Of a stretch of DNA of 64,000 nt, positions 19,601 through 31,141 are shown piece by piece (position 1 is the stretch's first letter; each line of letters begins with the position of its first letter). The position numbers were made by a program, and so were the translations under genes. The DNA is taken from NCBI GenBank assembly GCA_023101725.1, contig JALJCO010007076.1, positions 496,001 to 560,000 of the forward strand, in the 5' to 3' direction. The notes under the pieces were generated by a model that saw only the letters and a program-made list of their open reading frames with translations, ran no database searches and was not told where the DNA came from. Origin of the DNA: Atherinomorus stipes (Eukaryota > Chordata > Actinopteri > Atheriniformes > Atherinidae).

Positions 19601-21816
19601 CCAACAAATTAAAACCAGACATATTATAAGCAAGTCAGTCTGTAGCAGCAGCAGCTGCACTGTAGTCACATGACTCTGAAAGGAATGCTGGGAAATTAAG
19701 TTCTTCCAGGAAAACAGCGACTTTTACACTCGCTGGACCGCTGCCAATGGGACAAGATCTTGCGAGATTTCGTTGTTCTGTAACGAAATTTCTCTGTATC
19801 GAGATTTAAATTTTTCAAAATATCAGCCCAAAAAACCAATACTGATATTTTCGGATATCACATTTTAATGCCAGTATCGGCCGATAACATTGGTAGGCCG
19901 ATAATATCGGACATCCTGTCTCATATTTGCACTCTGTATCACATATTCTGGTCAAATATTTATTAGGTATTAATGGCATCTCACACTACCCTGTTCATGT
20001 GTGACAGCATCTTTTTAAGTGTCCTTTTTTCTGTGTTTGAAGTGAAAAAGTAGCATTAAATAGATAAATAAAAATCGATTCTCATTGTAATTTCTGAGCG
20101 CATGCTTGCTCTATGTTCCAACAGTGCTCCCCTGCTTTCCCATGTGGTCATTTCTAACGCTCAAACCAACTTTTCCAAACATCGTGATCCAAACTGCCTT
20201 ACCGAAGGATCAAACTGGCCTTGCTTTAGCGGAAGAAAAATAATCACGGTGCTTATTTATGGCACCTGGGGCCCAGCCAAACAGGGGGAGCTCAATTAGT
20301 GGTGGAGCAGCGTTTAAGCTCATATGATTAATGGGGTTTTAGTGTTGGTATTGGGTGGTTATCAGTTAATTTGCTGTAAGTTATACTGAAAGGCCAGTAG
20401 CCGTGTTGGTCAGCTGGATGAATGCAACCAGACTGATTTTCCACTGTTCTACTCTACTCGTGGTGGTTTTTGAGGTTTTGGTCCAAATAAAGCTGATTGA
20501 AAATGCAAAGAAATATGAAATGTATGTCATTGTAATTGCTCTAAATGATGGAATTATGTAACAACATAGTTTTTGAAATGCAGAGGCAATTATTTTACTT
20601 ATGTGATAATTATGAAGGACTTTAGTAATGTTTGCTTGCAAGTTCTGCCACTTCCTTTTGCAATGTGAGTATACCATTGGATAACAGTAAATAATGTGCA
20701 TTGTTGCATGCCCTCTGCTGGTTTTCTACCAGTGTGTTTTTCTTTGGTGGCTTTGCAGTCGTGTGGAACACCACACAATCATCTCTGTGGCTTGGACTCA
20801 CCTGCCTGCTACTAATTATATGGCTCAGCTCCCTCTACAGTTTTTGAGGTTATATTTAAATGCATCAATGTCTTCGCATTGCAGAACCCTCACAAACATG
20901 ATTCCTGGGTTTGGATTTAGGGTTTGGCCTCTTTTTAAGGCTTGGTTAACCATAGAGGTCTATGGGACTATTCAGGTGTTGCCAGGTTCTTCTTACTCTG
21001 GTCAGCTGTGGGCATAAATCAACACTTCTCCCTCATCTGTTTGCCTCTGTTCTCCTCTCTCGACATGAAATATACTCACAAATCCCCTCTTTGGATTTTC
21101 CCTCCATCTCTCTTTTTTTTTTTTTTTCTCCCTTACCACTTCCATGTCAATCTTAGATCCGGGGCAGATGCCTCTGTCATTGTACGGTGCATCAAAGCCT
21201 GCCAGGGACGTGACACTGCCTGTCATCACAATCCTGTCCACCTCATTACCTCAACTGTCCTCTCCCTGCCGACCTTCAGGCACTTCAGGGACCCAGAGGG
21301 TAAGTAAGGCAACGCGCACTAATGTTGGTTGCAACACATCCATGATGGTTTTTATCTTCATTCTATCAGATTTATAAAAACTTTGCTCTGACTCCTCCAA
21401 CAGAGATCGTTTTTCTGCGGACAGCTGTCACAGCTAAGCCTGCGTCTCTTCCCGATGAGCCTGACGTTTTCTTCGAAATCCTGGCTACAGATGATCAGAA
21501 CTCTTTTGACGTGGTGAAGCGCTCCCATCATGGCATGATTGTCGGTAAGAGGAGGTTTCAGTCAAAAACTGAAGTAAAACTTTGACCATATCCTTGATTT
21601 GCTAATGGCTGGCATTGCATATACTTACTGTACACTAAATACTGAATTCACAGTCTCAACCTGTGTCATTTTTCAGGAGTAATCCGGCAGCTGAAGCCTA
21701 TCATTGGCCCCAGGGAGCTTGTGTTGGAGGTGACCATGAACTACGTCCAGTCTGGGATCATTTCTCAGCAAAACATTGTCACTATCCACGTCTTTATCTC
21801 TGAATTCTGGTTCTGA
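10610..21816 (+). CDS. fbln1: Fibulin-1, D-type C terminus, with expanded EGF array
   Basis: Secreted calcium-binding glycoprotein of basement membranes and elastic matrix. Coding exons: 10610-10685, 10891-10996, 11561-11696, 11813-11960, 12328-12387, 13543-13632, 13945-14076, 14249-14386, 14459-14602, 16424-16561, 16740-16877, 16960-17103, 17220-17342, 17509-17634, 17766-17885, 18015-18136, 18776-18899, 21157-21299, 21404-21544, 21677-21816. Order: signal peptide ([12 protein letters not shown]), three anaphylatoxin-like modules with paired Cys (EQCCRS, MCCDCC), 12 EGF modules, nearly all calcium-binding type (DxD/NEC), and a fibulin-type C-terminal domain ending VFISEFWF. About 829 residues if one missing base in exon 16 is allowed for; human form D has 703. 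The extra length comes from a duplicated EGF2-4 block. All EGF exons are phase 1-1. The next gene, atxn10, follows as in human 22q13.31. Confidence 0.93.
12961..13435. mobile_element. MITE with 19-bp perfect TIRs flanked by TTAA
   Basis: The left end TTAAAGGTACAGTATGTAA (12961-12979) is exactly the reverse complement of 13417-13435. TTAA sits at both outer ends, the target-site duplication of piggyBac-type transposons. It is 475 bp with no transposase frame, so a non-autonomous element. It lies in the fbln1 intron before the first EGF exon. Confidence 0.8.
13945..14602 (+). CDS. fbln1: fbln1 EGF block A (EGF modules 2-4, three exons)
   Basis: Exons 13945-14076, 14249-14386 and 14459-14602 each encode one six-Cys calcium-binding EGF module starting DVDEC, DIDEC and DINEC. 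They match mammalian fibulin-1 EGF2, EGF3 and EGF4 by spacing and wording ([29 protein letters not shown]). Introns inside the block are 172 and 72 bp. Each exon is 132-144 bp and phase 1-1, so inclusion or skipping keeps the frame. Block B downstream is a second copy. Confidence 0.92.
16424..17103 (+). CDS. fbln1: fbln1 EGF block B (duplicate of block A)
   Basis: Exons 16424-16561, 16740-16877 and 16960-17103 repeat the order and wording of block A: DVNEC with SHNCAPG, DIDEC with [15 protein letters not shown] with [10 protein letters not shown]. By eye the second exon pair is identical at about 36 of 46 residues and the third at about 35 of 48. Internal introns are 178 and 82 bp, close to the 172 and 72 bp of block A, so genomic DNA was duplicated as a unit. 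No stops, all Cys kept, good splice sites: both blocks look functional. Confidence 0.92.
18015..18136 (+). CDS. fbln1: fbln1 EGF exon 16 with a one-base frameshift
   Basis: The exon starts in frame ([15 protein letters not shown]) but after the C run at 18091-18096 the expected EGF ending ([13 protein letters not shown]) continues only in the next frame. The exon is 122 bp, whereas every other phase 1-1 EGF exon here is a multiple of three. One base is missing in or beside the six-C run. As written, translation stops at the TAA just past 18150 if read through. Splice sites are intact, so a sequencing or assembly error in a homopolymer is more likely than a broken gene. Confidence 0.85.
19475..19554. 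repeat. 34-bp tandem repeat, about 2.3 copies
   Basis: Unit starting AGCAGGTATTAGATACTACC occupies 19475-19508 and 19509-19542, then a partial third copy begins at 19543. It lies in the long fbln1 intron 17. Confidence 0.85.
19820..19916. mobile_element. Terminal part of a dispersed DNA-transposon-like repeat
   Basis: The words AGTATCGGCCGATAACATT and CCGATAATATCGGACATCC are typical of a very common fish repeat end built from ATATCGG units. The right border is near 19916; the left partner was not located. Confidence 0.5.
21157..21816 (+). CDS. fbln1: fbln1 D-variant C-terminal exons
   Basis: Exons 21157-21299, 21404-21544 and 21677-21816 encode the fibulin-type C-terminal domain of the D isoform: [25 protein letters not shown], then [16 protein letters not shown] and VFISEFWF with TGA. 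Human form D has VRCIKSC, VISLPTFREF and IFVSEYWF at the same places. The 2.26-kb intron before them is where a C-variant terminal exon would be expected; none was recognised. Confidence 0.9.
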
Positions 21817-23034
<1,218 letters not shown>

Positions 23035-24860
23035 TTTAAACTTTGATTCAATTTGAAAAATTGCTGTGACTTAGAAAGAATAATGATGCATATAAAGTGA
23101 CGCTGTTTGCTTCTTTGAAAGGACACTTTCTACCCAACAAGCTAGGATTATTTTTCAGTTGACAGATTTATTTAATCTTGCATTTGAAAGGAAAGGAACA
23201 AGGTCAGGTGATTTAAAGGGTGCTAATTATTACTGTGTTGCTTCGTTTACTTCATTTCAGTTGTTTGTAATAAGTGCCACTATGATGCTTTGTTATTTAA
23301 CCTGTGGAGCTGCATAATTTTTGGTGAATTTCTTATGTTTTGAGATAGAGAAAGTAAAGCATGCTGAATTTGATATTAAAAGCTCATTTTGTGTATTTGC
23401 TGTCAACACATTAGTTGTGTTTTGCACCAGCAGGCTCTCTGACCATCTGTGAATAATAAAATCTTTGTGTAGTTTATTATGTTTATGTTTTTCAGGGAGA
23501 CTATCTGCCACAGTAGACTAAACCAGCCGTCTAAAAGTAAGCATAACTGAGGTTTCCCAGATAACTGAAATTTACGCTGTTTTTCCTGTAACTCAATCCC
23601 TCAGATTTCTCATAATACTGTACCACTTCCAGTTTGTGAGAGTATTTCCAGTTATTCCAACCAATGACTGAGAATGAGTGCTTTGAATGCTTTATCTTTA
23701 GGCTTGAAGTTTCTTGAGTTGGGTGTTTCTTACCATCCATGATCAGCTCTCCTCTCTGTGCTGTGCCTATCCATCCACTGATCCAGAAGCTCATTTTATG
23801 GCTTTGCTGCTGCAGCTGCCTCACACATCCTACCCCTGCCCTGGACTGGATGATTTATGGCAGATAACACATAGTAACATTTCAAGCCTAATTTAAGGGA
23901 AACGCATGAAGTGTCCTGGTGGTATCACCTGTTGTAGCATGATCAAAAAAATCTTTATGAGCTGCAGCACAAATGCACTAATTCATAAATGGATTCATTC
24001 AAGCCTGAAATGTGGGTCCAACTTTACTCCCTGATCTTGGTGCCCTGTGTCGCCTTCTTGGATTTCATGATTTAACAATTATGCAATTTAGTTATGTATC
24101 TCTAGTGTTTACTGATTAAATTCTGAGTTTTACTTTAGATCAAAATGCAATACTATTCCCTTAAATCCTGTCTCATTATTGGTATTTTGCATTTGCACAC
24201 TGTAAAGCCCTTATGAGACATTCAATTTGTTAAAAAAAAAAAAAAATCAATCAAAAACTGATTAATTGGGTAAAAATCATAAAATCTAGTTAATAGCATT
24301 TCTAATTTTACAGTCTGGCTTCTCCCCATATTATCAGATTGATTTGTTTTTGGGCAAACCACTGACAAAAGATGCAAAATGGCTCACAAACTACTGAGTA
24401 CCATTATTTGCTCTTTATTCCAGCACTGTGACATTTCCTGGAGGCAGATTAAAATGTGAAAATTTCAAAACTGGCTTTGCTTGTTGAGCTTATTTGTGTA
24501 ATTTATAAATTACAGGCGAATACATATTTATTCGGGCAAACTTTTATCCTGCTGAGGGTAATAAACTCATTTAACCCATACTTGGATAAATTATTCGATA
24601 GTTTATTAACAGGGGAACATGACACATTATCTGGATTATTTTTGTTCACAAAAATCTGAATTTCAAAAGCATGTAAAGTTGTCAGATTTATTAAGTGAAA
24701 CATAAATAGAATTAATAAATGAGAGCCCTTGAGTTAGGCACCCAATGAGTTGAAGTGGGGCAGTAATAGAAAAGTACTGGGTAAATTCAGATACTGTAGA
24801 CACTCCGGCTCTTAACGGACCCTCATGACAACAGCGGCACATGTTTTGACTCCGCCTTCA
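23035..24860. other. fbln1-atxn10 intergenic spacer
   Basis: About 1.8 kb of AT-rich sequence with no exon, RNA gene or clear mobile element that I can support. A short A run sits at 24231-24246. Confidence 0.6.
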
Positions 24861-24872
24861 TCCCAGACTCAA

Positions 24873-24931
24873 CCAATAGTGTTTTAGAGGATTACCCGGA
24901 AGTCCCGCCCACGTGCATGACAAGGAGAATC
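24873..24931 (+). promoter_or_regulatory. Compact atxn10 promoter elements
   Basis: Within 45 bp are a CCAAT box (24873-24877), an ETS-type site CCCGGAAGT (24895-24903), a GC box CCCGCCC (24904-24910) and an E-box CACGTG (24910-24915), directly before the first ATG (24917). This is a housekeeping-type promoter layout. Because the elements abut the 24917 ATG, the in-frame ATG at 24932 is the likelier start. Confidence 0.55.
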
Positions 24932-27900
24932 ATGGCAGCTTCCACTGACAACAATTTGGATATTTCAGCTTCTATTGCTGGTATTTTGAATGAGAGACAC
25001 TGCTCTGAACATTTGACAGTGTTGAAAACGTTAACAGCCGCATTGCGGGATGAGGAATACAGGTATGGTTTGAGTGGTTTGCTGATATTTAGGTTGGACA
25101 CGGGCAGTGTTAGCTTGGTAGCTAAGTTAGCGGTTACCTGAGTCATCCAGCTGTCAGATAATGTAATGTTAACATGACTGCTAATATCCAGAGCCGACGT
25201 TATAGAATCAATAAACATGTTTTGGGAGTTTACATAACTATATGAAATATGACTCTTTCATATTTTTCTTGATTTTTTCCTCCCATTTTGCTGTGTTTTA
25301 GCGTTTCTTTGCCTTTGTAAAATTCATGCTTTTTAACTGATCGCACAGCAAGATAGTTGTCAGTTTGTTTGTTACAGAAATTAATTATGTTTTATTGTCT
25401 GTCTGGTTTTATTATCTTTAATGTAACTGTAATTAACCCACTGCATTGTTGTCTCTGTACTTTCTGGCTATATTTCTGGCAGGGGTGCTGTGGAGGAGGA
25501 GGTGCTCTCAAACCTCCTGAGGGTCCTCACCAGGCTGTGCGAAGAGCTGCAGACTGCTAACAGGGGTGGTGATGATCTGCAGTCTTTCACCTTGCAGCTC
25601 CAGCTGACTGCTGAGTGCTTCAGAGTACAGAGGAACTCCTGTGTCCAGAGTCCACGCAACCAAACACTGCTCAGGTAATGCCACAATGCGGCTCTACGAA
25701 GAGAAATTGTTGAACTGTTTTTACCTATGTGAAAGAGAAATCTGTCATATATTTTAATGATCTTCTAGTTTCTCACCTTGAACTCATCCATTAATATATA
25801 AGGATCTTTCATAAGCGAATTGCTTAGAGAATGCAACAATCTGTTTGTGGATGTTTGATTTTGGGCTCTTTCTTTTAAATCATACATCATGGTCATGCAT
25901 TTATTTGTGAAGGAGCTGACTTTCTTCTAGAAACTTGTTCAGCCTTTTCTTAGTCTTTTTCTAAATGCATTCTAAATGTTTTGACTTTAACATGCTTTCT
26001 AAGGCCTCTAGAGTCTAAGATGAGTTGTTCTTTTTTTTCTTTCTTTTTTTTTAACACATATTTCTCGCAATGTTGCACACTGACTTTTGAGTGAACTTCA
26101 TATTTGCAAATATTTGGAAATAGCCATATTATTATATTATAAGGTTGATGGGCAGCAACAGTTATTTCTTCATTATTGTTGATGTCTCTCAATATTGACA
26201 TTATGTTAATACACACACCGAATCCTCCAGATCAGTGTCTGTATAGTGAATAGCAGCATGATGTCATATGTGTGGGATCAGGTAAGTAGCAGGTGATTTT
26301 TTTTTTTTTTCTTTAGTGTCCAACTACAAACCGCATCCCCCAAAATAACCAGGTTTTTCAGGGTAACATTAGAATATAGTGTTGTATATTAATCCATAGT
26401 TTTTTTTTCACAAGAGAAAAAATCTAAGTACCAGCTGAACTTTTTCATAATTTTTATTTTGTTCCCATCTAGGGAACTTGGTTTCATTGATGTATCCATT
26501 AAACTCCTGAGTGTTCTTCAGGATATACATTCAGAAAGTAAAGATGCCATATTTGAACGTAAGTCTAAGTTGGACTCTCCATAAAATGAGTCAACATTTC
26601 AATGGACTTTGTTGACTTTTATCTTTGGTTTTGTTTGACTTTTTTATGGTTCTGTGCGGCATAGCTCTTCGTTGTGGAATCCAGTTTCTTGGAAACTTAG
26701 CAGTTGGAAACCAGTTGTGTAAGGATGACGTTTGGCAGCTAAGCTTCCCTGATCTTCTCCTGTAAGTTTTGTATGTCATAGTTTCAGTCATGTTTTTCAC
26801 ATACTGTATGTGAAAAATTCACATAATGTATATCACTGGACTTGTCCAAAACACCTGCATTTGTTTAACTCTCCAATATATTCTATTTGAGGCCAAATTA
26901 AGCTGTTTGCCTCTCACAATAGCAGCCATTCTGTTCTTTTAAGATTAGTTTTATTTATTGAATGAACAATGATCATAATTCAACTCTATGAAGCTAAGTG
27001 TCCTTTCTCATACTCAAATATGTGTGAACAGGCAGCTGCTCAGTGTTGATGATGAGAAGGTGCTGAACTACACCTCTATGGTTCTCCACACTTGTCTGGA
27101 TGAAACCAAGGTGGAAGACTTGGCAAAGCCGCAGTATATCCAGGTGGCGCTCAGGGTGATGGAGCTCTGTAGGATCCAACCTGACCTGGACTGGACGTAA
27201 GTTTGATTTGAATGTGTGGAGCTTTGAATATGGGGCTTGATGAAAGTCACAATGTGGAGCTTTTTGTTTGTGTTTTGCAGTGTCTCAACTTTTTGAGAAA
27301 CAGTGTTGTATTTCTGAAAGAGTTTCTCCTTACTTCCTACTGCTTGTTATTTTTACATATACGGTATGTATGTATATTTTTGTTCATTTTCAGGGTGCTT
27401 ATTGCAACCCAGCATTTCCTCATGTCTTCAGCTCTGGTGGAGAGCATGTATTCTGGGATGTCCCATCATGAAAGGTACTTTACAATTACTTCATACACAC
27501 TGATAGATATTTACAGTTAATATTTAGGCTGTATTTTTTTTATATCTATCAAAAGACCTTTCTCTAAACAGTGAATTTAATGGTTCTGATTCAGACATTG
27601 CTCATTGTACCATCAGGGAATACTACTTCAAGAACACAAAGTGCAAGGTACTCGTGATGTTTAATTTAGATGTACTGTATGCATGCTTTTCAGAGTAACT
27701 CTGTTAGAGCTGCTGTTCGCCCAGTTACGTGAGGAGGACTCTGATGAGTGTGGCATTCCCCCAAGTGTAGCTCGCTTCCTCGCTGGTTCCTTCCAGAAGG
27801 GTTGTGGAGCAGTTCTTACACTTGCTACTGGTTCAGCTTCCAGTGATGAGGTACAGATAGTAAGCCTGGCTTATGTGAATCCCACCGGCTTTGAAACCAC

Positions 27901-30900
27901 AGATGAACGTGTTTCCTGCAAAACTACTGTTGTTACAGGATTAACTAACCCTGGCAGCTCTTCAGTTTTCACTTTTTGCATGGCTGAGTAAAACATCAGT
28001 TCTCTGTGCGACGCCTGTTGGTTGTAATCCTCTCCAGGTCCTGCAGGAGGCACTGACAGTGATCAGTCTGTTGGATGTACTGTGTGAGTTGACCTCAGAC
28101 CACAAGCAGTTCATGTTCCTGCAAGACCATCCTGACCTTCTTGTGACCACAGTTGGTGAGTGAGGGAAAAAAAGATCCAGGTTCCCTTTACTCTGACAGG
28201 CAGGTTTAGATCGTAAAAAGTTAATGTAGAATTATTCTTTGCTAAAACAGTGACTTAAATTAACATGTCCAAACATTAATATCATAAATTAATTGAATAG
28301 TCGCATGCTTTAATGGTTTGGTTTGTTCTTAGCTATGGGGGTGGATGGTATCTTTCTCTCTCTTGTTTTCATATTTTCTCTCCTGCCACTGTACATTTTC
28401 TTTTCAGAGCTCCTGAAGCAGGTGCATGCTATAGGGAAGGCCAGTAAGAATATTTTCAGCACTGCTCAGAACTTCTCGTCTTTTAGTGGAGATGGAGACC
28501 CCTCATCACATTCGCCTGTCATCAGCTTTAAGGCCCACCTCATCAGGCTGATAGGAAACCTTTGCCACCGCCACACCAACAACCAGAATAAGGTTTGAAA
28601 TCTATTACTGTTAACAGGAAGAATGAAAGTTTAAATAAACTGAAATAATCCTTTTAACTACGCATATTCTAATTTAAACCAGCTTCCTTTTTGTTAAAGT
28701 GAATGCAAAAAACATTAATCTATAGCCTAGATCATGGGATGATTGCTAGACCTGTTTACAATCAATCTTTGACCAATCACCACAGGATGGACCAGAACGT
28801 CATTCAAAATAACTTTTGTGCTCAAAGAATAATTTAGTTTGGTTACTTCTTCACAGTCTGTGGTCTGCATCATTCAGAATATGCTGTGCAGCTGTTCCAG
28901 CAACAGCTCAGGAAATATGCTCCTTTGCAGACAAGAACATGCCATTAGTTTTGATCATAAATAATTCATTGAGGAAATCAGTGAAACATTTGATGCATTT
29001 TGCTCTGATGATGTGCAAATTCCCTGTTATTACTTCAACATAGTTCCTGCTGAAAATAACCCCTTAAATTCCTCTAGAATCCTCAAAATCTCTTAAATTA
29101 GATGATGCATGTTTACTCATTCTTTACTCCGATAATGTCCGCCTCCACTGATGGCATCCGAGGTCTCTTCTTTTAGCATCCCCATTTCAGTCAAACACAA
29201 TGGGCTCAAAGGTTAAGAGGTGATTGAGACGTCTGGGAGGCCCACCTGATTTTGCTCTGTCAGATTGGTACCTCAGATTAGCATGTTTAGAAAGCAGGCT
29301 CTTGTAACGAGCTCTCGTGTCAGCCGTGGTGAAAACCTGAGCACAGCTGAGGCCTGCAGATAAGTGTGATGTCTAATGAAGCGAGAGACTGTGTTCTTTT
29401 AACTCTGCTTGCTCTGTAATTTAAATCTGAACCTCCCTTTGCCATAGTGCTGATTGTATCAGCTTTTCTTCCTCACCATCTGTCAGCATCTTACTATTAA
29501 CAAAAAGCAGATAGATAATCCAGCAGATGAGAAGTTGGCCTCCGCTGTATCTGTGGTGCATTTACAGACTTGGTTGTATTTAATAGAAACAGATTTGTGG
29601 AATGCTTGTGGGATGGCCACCCTCAGCTGGCCTCTCTATAATATTTATGGATGCTGATCTGTGGTCTGTCCGTGGTCAGAAATCACCCCCATATCTGTTT
29701 TCACCAAGATCTCTTCCAGTAAACCAAATGTCATTCTGTTCACCTTCGGGAGAGATTGTAATTTAAGATGTGCATACAAAGCACTGAACGGCTTGTACCG
29801 GGCTGAAGTCAGGGTCCAGCCTCTTGTTATTCATCCCTTTATGGGTTTGGACATAATGTTAGCAACTTTTCCTCTGAAAGTGGGAAATGCAGACCTAGGT
29901 GCTTGCGGGACTCAACGACTGTGTATTTTTGACAGTGTAAATGGCATTTCCATTTCCTGAAACTCAGCACTTTGTCTTGTTCTTGCCTCTATTGGGGATA
30001 ACCACAATGGCAAAAACAAGCTAAGACAATGATTAAGCTGATAGAATCAGACACTTGATAAAGAGCAGATCACCCAGACTAACCGCCAACCACACTGCTG
30101 CTTTTGCATGGATGTTGGGCTCTGGAAACGACATCTCCTGCATGTTTCTTTTCTGTTGAATCCTCAGAAGAGTTTAGTTTTATCACCAGCTCTAATGTAA
30201 AATCTATTTTTAAATATAAAGCACAAGTTTCTTTGGAGTCTGAGCTGACTTTTTTAAAAAGCTGATTACTACAGGAATTAGACTTTACAGCAGTTGTTTG
30301 CATCATCATTTCTTTTTGTTCAATTGTAAGATGGACTTTGTGGTTTTCTTGATGTCCTCTACACAGGTGGTGCCATTAATGTGACACATTAGAGGCCTAA
30401 TGCTGCAGTGCATGGTGCATTCTAAGCTGCTCTGTTTTATAATTATAGCAATCATGATGTAGTTTGGCAACCTTTGATTAAACGCCATAGATTCAGGGTT
30501 CCAACACACATAACAAAAGTAAGGAAACGGTTTTTGAATATATTTCAAGGTCCTAAAGCAGGAGTGTCCAAAGTTGGTCTTTGAGGGTCGCTGTCCTTCA
30601 GGTTTTGGATGTTTCCTGCTGCAGCACACCTGAATCAGATTAATCAGTCAACATGCTTGGGCAGAACTTGACAGGCGGTTATTGGGTAGCCCCATTTCAT
30701 ATGAATCAGGTATGTTGGAGCAGGGAAACATCTGAAACCTGCAGGATAGTGGCCTTTTAGGACTGGAGTTAGACACTCCTGTTTTAGTGTTTTAACCGCT
30801 GGCATCTTGGCTTTTGAAAGCAAATGTTTTGAGTTCCCAAGAGCACATGGACACCAAGCCTCAGGTGGAGGAATGGGTAGCCCATTACTTTGAAGGTTTG

Positions 30901-31085
30901 TGGTTTGCTCTGCAGTCTCTCCTTTTTTCTGAAGTATCTTTGGAGGACACATCAAGTTCCAAGTTGCTCCAAGTGAGTGATGAAGCCCACCATTGTGTGG
31001 GTGCGAGCGATACTATGGTTAAACAAGGCAGACAGATGTCTTCAAGATTTAGAGTTTTAACTCTTTTTTGATTTTTAACTATTTT

Positions 31086-31141
<56 letters not shown>

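Noticed and set aside
20694..21017. 107-codon plus-strand frame in the last long fbln1 intron as the C-variant exon
   Set aside because: It lacks the expected cysteines and wording of the C terminus and any clear similarity beyond short chance matches.
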